Below, piece by piece: positions 1 to 7,906 of a DNA stretch of 64,000 nucleotides. The translations under genes were made by a program, and so were the position numbers. The notes below the pieces were generated by a model. That model was not told the DNA's origin. It did no database searches and saw nothing but the letters and a program-made list of their open reading frames with translations. The first letter of the stretch is position 1; the number at the start of each line of letters is the position of its first letter. Source of the stretch: Catellatospora citrea (GTDB taxonomy: Bacteria > Actinomycetota > Actinomycetes > Mycobacteriales > Micromonosporaceae); NCBI RefSeq assembly GCF_003610235.1, contig NZ_RAPR01000002.1:1-64000 (forward strand). Direction: 5' to 3'.

Positions 1-123
1 CGCTCCAGCGCGCCCAGCGGGGCGCCTTACGTCGTTGTCTGCCCACCACGTATCGGACAACGAGTTCCCTGCCGAAACGATCCTACGCAATGTAGGTGAC
101 GTGGCGGCTCGGTCGCGGACTGG

Positions 124-600
124 TCAGTCGTTGTCGGGGATGACCCGCGCGACGGGTTCCGCCCCCTGGCACGTGACGACGACCCGCATTTCGTTCTTGT
201 CCCGCTTGAACTTTATGCGCGCTTCCTTGGCCGGGCCGGGCTCCGGGTCGTCGGCGCGATAACCCTGCGCGGGACTCCACGAGGCGAGCGTCACCGCGCC
301 GCCCGCGCAGGAGGCGTGGACCACGCCGCCGGCGGTGCTCAGGGAGCGGATCGCCGCGCTCGCGGACGGCTGCCCGGTCGGCGCGGGGGTGGCCACGCCG
401 GGGCTCGGTTGCGCGCTCGGGCTGCGGCCCAGCTCATCGGCGAGGAGCCGGTCGACGTCGTCGGAGCTGAGGACGGGGTGCTGTCCGGACCCACCGAGCA
501 GGCCCGCCCCGATGGTGTCCACGCCCGCCACCGCGACCGCGGCCGTCACCACCGCCGCCACCAGCCATCCGGCCGCCATCACCACCGTGCCTCTGCGCAT
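124..600 (-). CDS. exported, membrane-anchored hypothetical protein
   Basis: I do not recognise a named family. The 158-residue product starts MRRGTVVMAAG and has one hydrophobic segment at about residues 7-29. A Ser/Pro/Ala-rich stretch follows (about 58-83), then a compact C-terminal part with two cysteines (C98, C144) that could form a disulfide. This is the layout of a protein exported and held by an N-terminal anchor. It is divergent from the response regulator gene at 701, and the region between them holds three direct repeats spaced 11 bp apart that end 23 bp from this start. I infer that the neighbouring response regulator controls it. Confidence 0.75.
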   Translation of the reverse strand: MRRGTVVMAAGWLVAAVVTAAVAVAGVDTIGAGLLGGSGQHPVLSSDDVDRLLADELGRSPSAQPSPGVATPAPTGQPSASAAIRSLSTAGGVVHASCAGGAVTLASWSPAQGYRADDPEPGPAKEARIKFKRDKNEMRVVVTCQGAEPVARVIPDND

Positions 601-622
601 GGGCCCACTATGCCCGCGCCAT

Positions 623-651
623 GGTTAACGTCGGGCTAAGGGCCGGCTATG
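623..651. promoter_or_regulatory. direct-repeat array 1, candidate OmpR-type response-regulator site
   Basis: Three heptamers, GGTTAAC (623), GGCTAAG (634) and GGCTATG (645), begin exactly 11 bp apart in the intergenic region between the divergent genes at 600 and 701. Direct repeats at 11-bp period are the usual binding mode of OmpR/PhoB-family regulators, and the adjacent gene encodes one. A related array lies at 2653-2681. The regulator assignment is inferred. Confidence 0.55.
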
Positions 652-700
652 GACGCGCCTGCGGTGGAGGTGTGCCCACGTGCTCGGATACCGTCTGGCC

Positions 701-1393
701 ATGGCCAAGGTGGTGATCGTGGAAGACGATCTGACGATTCGCACGACCGCCATCCGGGCGCTCACCGAGCGCGGGCATGCGGTGGCGTCGGCGGCGACCG
801 CCATGGACGGCCTGCGCACCATCGTCGCCGAGCGGCCCGACGTCGTGCTGCTGGACCTGGGGCTGCCCGACCTCGACGGCCGCGAGATGCTGCGGATGCT
901 GCGCGCGATCGACACCGTGCCCATCATCGTGATCACCGCCCGCAGCGACGAGGCCGAGATCGTCCGGGCGCTGGACGCCGGGGCCGACGACTACGTGATC
1001 AAACCGTTCGGCGCGGCACAGCTCGACGCCCGCATCCGCGCGGTCCTGCGGCGCACCGAGCTGCGTGCCGCCGCCGACAGCGCCGTCGTCGTGGGCGAGC
1101 TGCGGGTGGACGCGTCGGCCCGGCAGGCGTTCCTGGCCGGCGCGGTGCTCGACCTCACGCCGCGCGAGTTCGAGCTGCTGCACTACCTCGCCGTCCGGGC
1201 GGGCACCGTGGTGAGCAAACGTGACCTGCTCACCGACGTGTGGCGGCTGCCGTACGCCGGGGGCGACAAGACCGTCGACGTGCACCTGTCCTGGCTGCGC
1301 CGCAAGCTGGGCGAGACCGCCCAGGAACCCCGCTACCTGCACTCGGTCCGCCGGGTCGGGGTCCGGCTCAGCGCACCCGAGTCCCTCGGATGA
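701..1393 (+). CDS. OmpR/PhoB-family response regulator
   Basis: The 230-residue protein has an N-terminal receiver domain (about 1-118), with acidic residues E8, D9 and D10, the phospho-acceptor D52 in VLLDLGLPD, and the conserved lysine in the IKPFG motif. A C-terminal winged-helix domain follows (about 135-228, LTPREFELLHYLA), as in OmpR. I chose ATG 701 because the receiver fold begins at MAKVVIVEDD; an in-frame GTG at 680 would add seven residues unrelated to the family. Its stop overlaps the start of the sensor kinase gene (ATGA at 1390), so the two are translationally coupled. It probably binds the 11-bp repeats at 623-651 and 2653-2681. Confidence 0.93.
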   Translation: MAKVVIVEDDLTIRTTAIRALTERGHAVASAATAMDGLRTIVAERPDVVLLDLGLPDLDGREMLRMLRAIDTVPIIVITARSDEAEIVRALDAGADDYVIKPFGAAQLDARIRAVLRRTELRAAADSAVVVGELRVDASARQAFLAGAVLDLTPREFELLHYLAVRAGTVVSKRDLLTDVWRLPYAGGDKTVDVHLSWLRRKLGETAQEPRYLHSVRRVGVRLSAPESLG

Positions 1394-2670
1394 GAAGGCG
1401 CCTGGCCCTGCTCGTCGCCGCGGCGATGGCGCTGGTCCTCACCGCGTTCCTGCTGCCGCTGGCCCTGCTCGTCCAGACCGTCGCCGCCGAGCGTGCCATC
1501 GGTGCGGCCACCACCGAGGCCCAGGCGCTCGTGCCGGTCATCGCCACCGGCGACCGGCTAGCCCTGGAACTCGGCGTGCAGGAGGCGGCCGGACGCTCCG
1601 GGCAACCGTTCACGGTCTTCCTGCCCGACGGCGCCGTGCTCGGCACACCGGCGCTCCGCACCAACGGCGTCCGGCTGGCGGCACTGGGCAACAGCATCAC
1701 CGTGGCCCGCGACGACGGCCGCGAGATCCTCATCGCGGTCGGGCTGGCCCGGGGCACCACCGTCATCCGCACCGTCGTGCCGACCGCGGAACTGCGCCAC
1801 GGCGTGCCGCAGGCCTGGTTGATCCTCGCACTGCTCGGCATCGTGCTGCTGGGGGCCGGCATCGCCGTCGCCGACCGGCTGGCCCGCACCATCGTGGGGG
1901 AGATCACCGGCCTGGCCGGGGTGTCGCACCGGCTCGCCGACGGCGCGCTGGAGGCCCGCGCCGACGTCACCGGGCCGCCCGAGGTCCGCGCGGTCGCCGG
2001 CGCGCTGAACCACCTGGCAGAACGCATCCAGCACCTGGTCCGCGCCGAACGCGAGGCGGTCGCCGACCTGTCGCACCGGCTGCGCACCCCGCTGACCGCG
2101 CTGCGTCTGGAGGCCGAGGCACTGGCCGACCCGCAGGAGGCCCAGCGCGTGGGCGAGCAGGTCGCCGCGGTCAACCAGGCCGTCACCGACCTCATCGAGG
2201 GCGCGCGTCGCCGCGGCAGCGGACCGGGCTCCTGCGACGCGGCCGAGGTCGTCGCGGAGCGGGCGGCGTTCTGGCACGTGCTCGCCGAGGACGAGCAGCG
2301 GGTGATGACCGTCGTGCCGGCCGCCGGGCCGCTGCCCGTCGCCGTCGGCCGCGGCGACCTGAGCGCGTGCCTGGATGCCCTGCTGGGCAACGTCTTCAGC
2401 CACACCCCGCCCGGCACCGCGTTCACGGTGCGGCTCGCCGCCCGGCCGGGCGGCGCGGTGCTCACCGTGGCGGACGCAGGGCCGGGCTTCGGCGGTGGCG
2501 ACCCCACCCGCCGCGGTGCCAGCGGTGCGGGATCCAGCGGGCTCGGTCTCGACATCGTCCGGCAGACCGCGCAGACCTCGGGCGGGCGGCTCACCATCGG
2601 CGACGCCACGCCGCACGGGGCGCTGGTGACCGTGGAGCTGGGCGCGGCGGCGGACTTAGGCGCACGTTAG
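1390..2670 (+). CDS. membrane sensor histidine kinase
   Basis: The 426-residue partner of the preceding response regulator. It has two transmembrane segments (about 5-30 and 140-162) enclosing an extracytoplasmic sensor loop of about 110 residues, then a HAMP-like linker. The dimerisation domain contains the H-box LSHRLRTPLTAL with phospho-acceptor H229, followed by a HATPase domain (DAGPGFG and SGLGLDIV). The start is the ATG inside the ATGA overlap. A rare leucine codon TTA occurs at 2656-2658, five codons before the stop. It lies inside the 11-bp repeat array 2, so the regulatory site may explain it. The extracellular signal cannot be told from the sequence. Confidence 0.92.
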   Translation: MRRRLALLVAAAMALVLTAFLLPLALLVQTVAAERAIGAATTEAQALVPVIATGDRLALELGVQEAAGRSGQPFTVFLPDGAVLGTPALRTNGVRLAALGNSITVARDDGREILIAVGLARGTTVIRTVVPTAELRHGVPQAWLILALLGIVLLGAGIAVADRLARTIVGEITGLAGVSHRLADGALEARADVTGPPEVRAVAGALNHLAERIQHLVRAEREAVADLSHRLRTPLTALRLEAEALADPQEAQRVGEQVAAVNQAVTDLIEGARRRGSGPGSCDAAEVVAERAAFWHVLAEDEQRVMTVVPAAGPLPVAVGRGDLSACLDALLGNVFSHTPPGTAFTVRLAARPGGAVLTVADAGPGFGGGDPTRRGASGAGSSGLGLDIVRQTAQTSGGRLTIGDATPHGALVTVELGAAADLGAR

Positions 2671-2681
2671 GGCCGGCGTAG
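2653..2681. promoter_or_regulatory. direct-repeat array 2, candidate OmpR-type site
   Basis: GACTTAG (2653), ACGTTAG (2664) and GGCGTAG (2675) again start 11 bp apart and share a TTAG/GTAG core with array 1. A weaker fourth unit (CCGCTAT) starts at 2686, keeping the phase. The array overlaps the last codons of the histidine kinase gene and ends 64 bp before the small exported protein at 2745, so that gene is the likely target. Confidence 0.5.
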
Positions 2682-2744
2682 CGCGCCGCTATCGCACCGA
2701 TCGGCACTCTGACTCGCACAGACCGACGAGAAGGAGTCCGCATC

Positions 2745-3074
2745 ATGCGCAGAGTACTGGTGATCGGCATCGGCGCCGCCGCGATCGCGGTGGCCGCCAC
2801 CGCCGTGGCGGCGGCATCCGACGACCCCGGTGGCGTGCACCGGCCCAGCCCGTTCCCGTCGCTGTCGGCGCCTGCGCCGTCCACGTCGGACACCCCCGTG
2901 CCGTCGCCGTCGTCCGCGCCTCGTCCCAGCGCATCGGCCGACGACCACGGCGGTCGGGGCAGGGGCAACGACGACGCTCCTGGTGACGACCACGGCGGCC
3001 GCGGCAGGGGAAGCGACGACGCACCCGGCGACGACCACGGCGGCCGCGGCAGGGGATCCGACGACGACCGGTGA
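2745..3074 (+). CDS. small exported protein with Asp/His/Gly/Arg tandem repeats
   Basis: The 109-residue protein has a signal-peptide-like N-terminus (MRRVLVIGIGAAAIAVAATA, cleavage likely after AAA near residue 24). A Ser/Pro-rich linker covers about 33-65. Two full and one partial copies of a 15-residue unit follow (DDHGGRGRGNDDAPG and variants, residues 66-109). The alternating acidic, histidine and arginine residues suggest metal or polyanion binding at the cell surface, but I know no family. The start is supported by GAAGGAG upstream. It follows the kinase by 74 bp and lies behind a candidate response-regulator array, so it is probably an output of that two-component system. Confidence 0.75.
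   Translation: MRRVLVIGIGAAAIAVAATAVAAASDDPGGVHRPSPFPSLSAPAPSTSDTPVPSPSSAPRPSASADDHGGRGRGNDDAPGDDHGGRGRGSDDAPGDDHGGRGRGSDDDR
2940..3071 (+). repeat. 45-bp in-frame tandem repeat, about 2.9 copies
   Basis: Units begin at 2940, 2985 and 3030 and encode the DDHGGRGRG-containing 15-mers. The second and third copies are almost identical in DNA, which indicates recent duplication; the last copy ends in DDDR before the stop. Confidence 0.85.
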
Positions 3075-3234
3075 GCCGCCTGTCCCGCGCGTCCGCCCAC
3101 GGGCGGCGCGCGGGCCCACTGCGGGCTGTCCGCCTATCCGCACCCCCGGGTTCGGATCCATGCCCGTGAACTGGGCATTTGCGACGGTTTGCGGCACTAG
3201 GCTGGAGGGAGTCTGCTGTCGGCGGGGGTGTGCG

Positions 3235-3651
3235 ATGGGAACGACGCGACGAGTGGTGCTCAGCGGCACCGCAGCGAGCGCGATCAGCTTGGTCGGAGCC
3301 TGCGGATCGTCGGGGGAGCCGGGTGGTTCCGCGCCGCAACCGCCGGCCGCGCCGCCGACCGGCCCGGTGGTGCTGGGACCGTCATCCGACGTCGCGTTGC
3401 ACAGCGGGAAGGTGTACACGACCGAACAGGTCGTCGTCACCCAGCCCGTGGAGGGCTCGTTCAAGGCGTTCACGTCGATCTGCACGCACAAGCAGTGCCA
3501 GGTCGGCTCGGTCGAGAACGACCAGATCATCTGCCCGTGCCACGGCAGCAGATACTCGGCGGCCGACGGTTCGGTGCTGCAGGGTCCCGCGACCCTGCCG
3601 CTCGCGCCGAAGACGATCACGGTCGCCGACGGGAAGATCACCCTCGACTGA
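3235..3651 (+). CDS. Rieske [2Fe-2S] lipoprotein
   Basis: The 138-residue protein has a twin-arginine start (MGTTRRVVLSG) and a lipobox LVGAC with C23 as the lipidation site, so it is likely Tat-exported and anchored outside the membrane. A Ser/Pro linker precedes a Rieske domain (about 45-138). The cluster ligands are C83-x-H85 and C100-x-x-H103, and C88 and C102 form the usual disulfide pair (CTHKQC and CPCHGS). Unlike QcrA it has no membrane helices and no cytochrome b or c neighbour, so it is not a bc1 subunit. Its electron partner is unknown. The next gene is convergent. Confidence 0.9.
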   Translation: MGTTRRVVLSGTAASAISLVGACGSSGEPGGSAPQPPAAPPTGPVVLGPSSDVALHSGKVYTTEQVVVTQPVEGSFKAFTSICTHKQCQVGSVENDQIICPCHGSRYSAADGSVLQGPATLPLAPKTITVADGKITLD

Positions 3652-3699
3652 TGCGGCGGTGCAGCTCCTCCTCGCCTCTCTGAGTGCGCGGCTCGGCGC

Positions 3700-4113
3700 T
3701 CACCCGGTGCTGATGTTGCCGTACTGGATACACCTGCCGCCCTGCGTGCGGATGCGTTGGGCGGCCCGCACGCCGGTCGCTCCGGTGACCGTGACCCGAT
3801 ACTCGCGGCCGCTCCCGTCGACCGGCGAAGACCAGGCGACCGAGGCCCCGATCTCGTACGAGCGGACCGGCTCCCGCCGTGCCGCTCGCTCGAACTCGTC
3901 GCGCTCGATGCCGGTCTCATCGGTGCAGATCAGGGCGTACGCGGTCGGGTAGTCGTCGGCGGTCAGCGCATCGAGGTAGGACCGCACGATCCGTTCGGCG
4001 TCAGCATCATCGGCTGTCCCGACGGAGTCGACGACGACCCACGTCGCGCAGCCCAGGACCAGCAGGCCGATCGCTGCGAGGATGCCGACCGATGTGCTGC
4101 GCTGCCTGTTCAC
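3700..4113 (-). CDS. membrane-anchored NTF2-like (DUF4878-type) protein
   Basis: The 137-residue protein has one N-terminal transmembrane segment (about 9-31) and an extracytoplasmic domain starting AERIVRSYLDALTADDY. That alpha-helical opening is typical of NTF2-like/DUF4878 folds in actinobacterial exported proteins. Two cysteines (in ICTDE and GRCIQ) may pair. The gene is convergent with the Rieske gene and lies downstream of a strong hairpin that separates it from the FMN reductase. Function unknown; the domain assignment comes from pattern only. Confidence 0.7.
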   Translation of the reverse strand: MNRQRSTSVGILAAIGLLVLGCATWVVVDSVGTADDADAERIVRSYLDALTADDYPTAYALICTDETGIERDEFERAARREPVRSYEIGASVAWSSPVDGSGREYRVTVTGATGVRAAQRIRTQGGRCIQYGNISTG

Positions 4114-4143
4114 GGCGTGAATGATCGCATGTGCTGCCCGGAC

Positions 4144-4183
4144 GCGGCCGGCGCCCGCCTCCCCGTCGGCGGGCGCCGGCCGC
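4144..4183 (-). terminator. hairpin terminator after the FMN reductase gene
   Basis: A perfect 16-bp inverted repeat (GCGGCCGGCGCCCGCC at 4144-4159, complement at 4168-4183) with an 8-base loop lies 10 bp past the reductase stop. There is no U-tract, as is usual in high-GC actinobacteria. Confidence 0.7.
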
Positions 4184-4192
4184 CTGGCCGGG

Positions 4193-4777
4193 TCAGGCGG
4201 CGTCGCGCGTCCGCGCGGTACGCAGCGCCCCGGCCCACCACAGCAGGTCGTCGGTGAGCAGCTTCAGGAACGGCTCGGCGGGTGCGAACACGGCCGAGTC
4301 GGTCGGGTCGGGCTGTTCGAGCGCGGGCAGGTAGAGGTCGGGGGCGATGTGCACGGCGTGGCGCAGGGGCGCCATCTCGAACTCGACGGCGACCTGGCGC
4401 AGCTGCTCGATCGCCCGCGCGCCGCCGACGCTGCCCCAGCCGACGAAGCTGACCGGCTTGCGGTGCCACTCGGCGTACGTCCAGTCCATGGCGTTCTTCA
4501 GCACCGCCGAATAGCCGTGGTTGTACTCGGCGGCCAGGACGATGTAGCCGTCGGCGCGGTCCACGGTGCGGCCGAACCGCGCGACCTCGTCGTTGGCGTA
4601 CTGCCGCGGGGTCCACATGGGTGCGGTCCCGTCGAAGAACGGCAGCGGATGGTCGCGCAGGTCGACCAGCTCGAACTCGACCCCGTCGTACTGCTTGGCG
4701 AAGCCGAGCACCCAGTGGGCGATCCGCTCGCTGAACCGTCCCTCGCGGGTCGTGCCGTTGATGACCTGGATGTGCAT
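4193..4777 (-). CDS. NAD(P)H-dependent FMN reductase family protein
   Basis: The 194-residue protein has the flavodoxin-like fold of the FMN_red family. The phosphate-binding N-terminal loop is INGTTREGRFSERIAHW, the second part is DGYIVLAAEYNHGYSAVLKNAMDW, and a GWGSVGGARAIEQLR segment follows. Such enzymes reduce FMN, quinones or azo compounds with NAD(P)H in the cytoplasm. It is divergent from an HxlR-type repressor gene at 4916. That arrangement is typical of quinone- or electrophile-responsive reductases, so induction by such compounds is likely. It ends at a strong hairpin at 4144-4183. Confidence 0.88.
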   Translation of the reverse strand: MHIQVINGTTREGRFSERIAHWVLGFAKQYDGVEFELVDLRDHPLPFFDGTAPMWTPRQYANDEVARFGRTVDRADGYIVLAAEYNHGYSAVLKNAMDWTYAEWHRKPVSFVGWGSVGGARAIEQLRQVAVEFEMAPLRHAVHIAPDLYLPALEQPDPTDSAVFAPAEPFLKLLTDDLLWWAGALRTARTRDAA

Positions 4778-4901
4778 GTCGTGGTCTCTCTTCCCGTAAC
4801 CGGTCCGCCGACGCTGCCGCCGACCCGCGGCACGCTCTTGATCGCCGCGTATCCCCAGCTTGGCGTGGGTGAGAGCGAGTGGGCAAAACCCTGGTTAGCT
4901 G

Positions 4902-4916
4902 CTTACTATGAGTAAG
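4902..4916. promoter_or_regulatory. palindrome overlapping promoter and start of the HxlR gene
   Basis: CTTACT-ATG-AGTAAG is a perfect 6-bp inverted repeat that ends on the first base of the GTG start at 4916. It contains a plausible -10 hexamer, TACTAT (4904-4909). TTACT/AGTAA-type palindromes are known operators of HxlR/YodB-like regulators. Binding here would block the regulator's own, probably leaderless, promoter and could affect the divergent reductase gene. Confidence 0.5.
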
Positions 4917-5284
4917 TGACCACGAAACTATCGGCCTACGTGCCCGACCACCACGACGCCAGCGACGCCGCCTGCCGCGGCTTCCAGCCGGTCCTGGAGC
5001 TGCTGGGCCGCCGCTGGGTGGGCATGATCATGCTCGCCGGCCGGCGGGGCGCCCGCCGGTTCGGGCACTACCGGGCCTTCGCCGACGGCATCTCCGACCG
5101 CGTGCTGACCCAGCGCCTGCGCGAACTGGAGCACCACGGCCTGATCGAGCGCCAGGTCATCCCCAGCACCCCGGTGCAGATCCTGTACGCGCCCACGGCC
5201 CGCGGGGTCGAGCTGATGGACGCGCTGCAGCCGCTGTTCGACTGGACCGCCCGCAACCCGGGGGCGTTCACCCACCAGCCGTGA
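4916..5284 (+). CDS. HxlR-family winged-helix transcriptional regulator
   Basis: The 122-residue protein matches the HxlR family throughout: a conserved N-terminal cysteine (C20, DAACRGFQPVLELLGRRW), a helix-turn-helix, and the FADGISDRVLTQRLRELEHHGLIER recognition/wing region (read in two parts). The cysteine is the usual redox or electrophile sensor of the YodB subgroup. The GTG start lacks a Shine-Dalgarno sequence but lies 6 bases after TACTAT, which suggests a leaderless transcript. It is divergent from, and probably represses, the FMN reductase gene, as well as itself through the palindrome over its start. Confidence 0.92.
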   Translation: MTTKLSAYVPDHHDASDAACRGFQPVLELLGRRWVGMIMLAGRRGARRFGHYRAFADGISDRVLTQRLRELEHHGLIERQVIPSTPVQILYAPTARGVELMDALQPLFDWTARNPGAFTHQP

Positions 5285-5302
5285 CGCGGTCACGCCGCCG
5301 GG

Positions 5303-7660
5303 TCAGGCTGGTGCCTGCTTGGTCACCTCGACGACCAGGTGTTTGGTGACCGGCTGCTCGCTCTGGCTGCTGATGTCGGCCAGGCCGCACAGCACGTTCA
5401 GCTCGGGCATGTAGCCGGCCGCGTTGCCGGGCGGGATCGGGTGCGCGATCGCCCGGTACCCGTACAGAGTCCGCTGTGTGCCGTCCCGGGAGAAGCTGGT
5501 CACGTCGATCAGGTCGAACTCGGCCAGCCCGCGGGCGCGCATGTCGTCGGAGTTCATGAAGATGACGGTGCGCAGGCCGCGCACGCCGCGGTAGCGGTCG
5601 TCATTGGAGTAGATGGTCGTGTTGAACTGGTCGTGCGAGCGCACCGTGGTCAGCGTCAGCCGGCCCTCGCCGGGGTCGACGTCGTCGGGCAGCGGCCCGG
5701 ACCAGAACTCGGCCTTGCCCGACGGCGTCAGGAACACCCGCTCCCGGGCCGGTTGGGCGATCCGGAAACCGTGCGGCTGGCGTGCCCGGGCGTTGAAGTT
5801 CTCGAAGCCGGGCAGCACCCGGGACATGGTGTCGCGGATGCGGTCGTAGTCGTCGACGTAGTCCTGCCAGGGCGTACGGCTGTCCGGCAGGGTCGCCCGG
5901 GCCATCCCGCCCAGGATCGAGCACTCGGAGCGCAGGTGCGGTGAGGCCGGATCCTTCATGCCGAACGAGATGTGCACCATCGCCATCGAGTCCTCGACGG
6001 TGATGCCCTGCTCCCCGGCTGCCTGCACGTCGCGCTCGGATCGGCCGAGGCAGGGCAGGATCAGGGCGCGCCGCCCGTGCACCAGGTGGCTGCGGTTGAG
6101 CTTGGTGCTCACCTGCACGGTCAGGTCGCAGTTGCGCAGCGCTTCGAAGGTCCGCGGCTGATCGGGTGCGGCCATCACGAAGTTGCCGCCGAGGGCGACG
6201 AACACCTTCACGTCGCCGCGCCGCATGGCCTCGATCGCCGCCACCGTGCCCAGGCCGTGCTCCCGCGGCGGGTCGATGCCGCACACCTCGGCGAGCTTGT
6301 CCAGGAAGGCCGCGGTCGGCCGGTGGTCGATGCCGCAGGTCCGGTTGCCCTGCACATTGCTGTGCCCGCGCACCGGCGCCGGTCCGGCCCCCGGCCGGCC
6401 GATGTTGCCGCGCAGCAGCAGCACGTTGGTGAGCTCGCGAACCGTGTCCACGCCGTGCTCGTGCTGGGTCAGCCCGAGGCACCACGCGATGATGACGCGC
6501 TCCGAGCTCAGGTAGCACGCGGCCAGCGAACGGATGTCCGCCTCGGTGATGCCGGAGTCGCGCACGACGTCGGCCCACGACGTCGCCGCGACGGCCGCGC
6601 GGTAGTCCTCGAAGCCGGACGTGTGGGTGTCGATGAAGTCCTGGTCGAGCACGGACGGATCGCTGTCGGCGGCCTCGAACACGGCCTTGGCGACCCCGCG
6701 CATCAGGGCCAGGTCGCCGCCGATGCGGACCTGCACATTCCTGGTGCCGGTGCGGGTGGTGCGGAAGGTGGCCATGTCGACGAACTCGTGCGGCACGATG
6801 GTGCGGCGCGAGGCCGCCTCGATCAGCGGGTTGATGTGCACCAGCGCCGCGCCGCGCCGGTCGGCCTCGGCCAGCCAGGTGAGCATACGGGGCGCGTTGC
6901 TGCCCGCGTTGTCGGCCATCAGCCAGATCGCGTCGGCCTGCTCCCAGTCCTCGAGGTCGGTGGTGCCCTTGCCGGAGCCGAGGGCGGCGGTCAGTGCCCG
7001 GCCGCTGGCCTCGTGGCACATGTTCGAGCAGTCCGGCAGGTTGTTGGTGCCGAATTCGCGCACCCACAGCTGGTAGAGGAACGTGGCCTCGTTGCTCAAC
7101 CGTCCGGACGTGTAGAACGCCGCCTCGTCCGGGCTGCCCAGCCCCCGCAGGGTGCTGCCGACCAGGGCGAACGCGTCCTCCCAGGAGATCGGGACGTAGC
7201 GGTCGGTGTCCGGGTCGTAGGTCATCGGCTCGGCGAGCCGGCCGACGGCCTCCAGGTCGTAGTCGGTCCAGTTCGTCAGTTCGGCGACCGGGTGTTCGGC
7301 GAAGAAGTCCCGGTCGGCGTACGGCGGGGTCATCTCCCAGGTGACGTGCTTGACGCCGTTCTCGCAGATGTCCAGGCGCAGCCCGGTCGGGTCGTCCGGC
7401 CAGGCGCAGCCGGGGCAGTCGAACCCGCCGTCCTCGTGGTTCATCACCAGCAGCGCCCGGATGCCCTCGACCGGTTCCGGGCTGCGGAACAGGACCTTGC
7501 CGACGCTGCGCGCCGCGCCCCAGCCCGCTGCCGGATGGTGGTATTCGTGCCGCGCGTAGTCGCCGTCCGGCACCGGGCCGCGGCCCAGCGCGGCCGCGCC
7601 GGGCACGGCGCCCAGCATCAGCTGTTCGGCGTCGGGTGCCGGGTCGGGTGACGGTGCCAT
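5303..7660 (-). CDS. YdeP/FdhF-like molybdopterin oxidoreductase
   Basis: The 785-residue protein is a molybdopterin-guanine-dinucleotide enzyme of the FdhF-like alpha-subunit family that includes E. coli YdeP. It carries the family signature DGFDCPGCAWPD (read here as GGFDCPGCAWPD, near residue 80) and CENGVKHVTWE. The catalytic domain contains FYTSGRLSNEATFLYQ and NMCHEASGRAL, and a C-terminal cofactor-binding domain contains LTTVRSHDQFNTTIYS. It lacks the four-cysteine [4Fe-4S] motif of true formate dehydrogenases; only a CxxC remains. No partner subunit or FdhD gene is adjacent. YdeP-type proteins are linked to acid tolerance in E. coli, but the substrate is unknown. The start ATG was chosen where family similarity begins; the open frame continues upstream. 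Confidence 0.9.
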   Translation of the reverse strand: MAPSPDPAPDAEQLMLGAVPGAAALGRGPVPDGDYARHEYHHPAAGWGAARSVGKVLFRSPEPVEGIRALLVMNHEDGGFDCPGCAWPDDPTGLRLDICENGVKHVTWEMTPPYADRDFFAEHPVAELTNWTDYDLEAVGRLAEPMTYDPDTDRYVPISWEDAFALVGSTLRGLGSPDEAAFYTSGRLSNEATFLYQLWVREFGTNNLPDCSNMCHEASGRALTAALGSGKGTTDLEDWEQADAIWLMADNAGSNAPRMLTWLAEADRRGAALVHINPLIEAASRRTIVPHEFVDMATFRTTRTGTRNVQVRIGGDLALMRGVAKAVFEAADSDPSVLDQDFIDTHTSGFEDYRAAVAATSWADVVRDSGITEADIRSLAACYLSSERVIIAWCLGLTQHEHGVDTVRELTNVLLLRGNIGRPGAGPAPVRGHSNVQGNRTCGIDHRPTAAFLDKLAEVCGIDPPREHGLGTVAAIEAMRRGDVKVFVALGGNFVMAAPDQPRTFEALRNCDLTVQVSTKLNRSHLVHGRRALILPCLGRSERDVQAAGEQGITVEDSMAMVHISFGMKDPASPHLRSECSILGGMARATLPDSRTPWQDYVDDYDRIRDTMSRVLPGFENFNARARQPHGFRIAQPARERVFLTPSGKAEFWSGPLPDDVDPGEGRLTLTTVRSHDQFNTTIYSNDDRYRGVRGLRTVIFMNSDDMRARGLAEFDLIDVTSFSRDGTQRTLYGYRAIAHPIPPGNAAGYMPELNVLCGLADISSQSEQPVTKHLVVEVTKQAPA

Positions 7661-7893
7661 CGGGTCCGCCTTCCTCGCGCGCCTCCCGGAACCGGTCGGC
7701 GCCGGAGGTCGTTGCCGTGACTCGACTCGCCGGACCGCTGTCGCGTCTCCGTGATCGGGGCAGCGACCGGCGCAGATGGTGATCATTTTATGCCTGCCGG
7801 TTCGGTCGGGTGCGGACTTCCGGCAAACCCGCGATGACCGCACCGACCGATCGTGCGGCCCGCACCGGCCGCGCGATCGGTGGGGTTCCGCCC

Positions 7894-7899
7894 TAAAGT
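7894..7899 (+). promoter_or_regulatory. -10 element TAAAGT of a probable leaderless promoter
   Basis: TAAAGT ends 7 bases before ATG 7907, and no ribosome-binding site precedes that start. The spacing is that of actinobacterial leaderless transcripts. I see no good -35 box. Confidence 0.4.
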
Positions 7900-7906
7900 G
7901 TGACGA

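Noticed and set aside
1..123. Possible gene end or RNA gene at the left border
   Set aside because: The 123 bases before the first gene show no coding bias, no tRNA-like cloverleaf and no hairpin that I can support.
1368..2616. Long open frames on the minus strand across the histidine kinase gene
   Set aside because: They are composed of Arg/Ala/Ser-rich shadow sequence caused by high GC; the plus-strand kinase has all family motifs.
5280..5294. Hairpin between the convergent HxlR and molybdopterin oxidoreductase genes
   Set aside because: The stem is only 6 bp and overlaps the HxlR stop; too weak to call a terminator.
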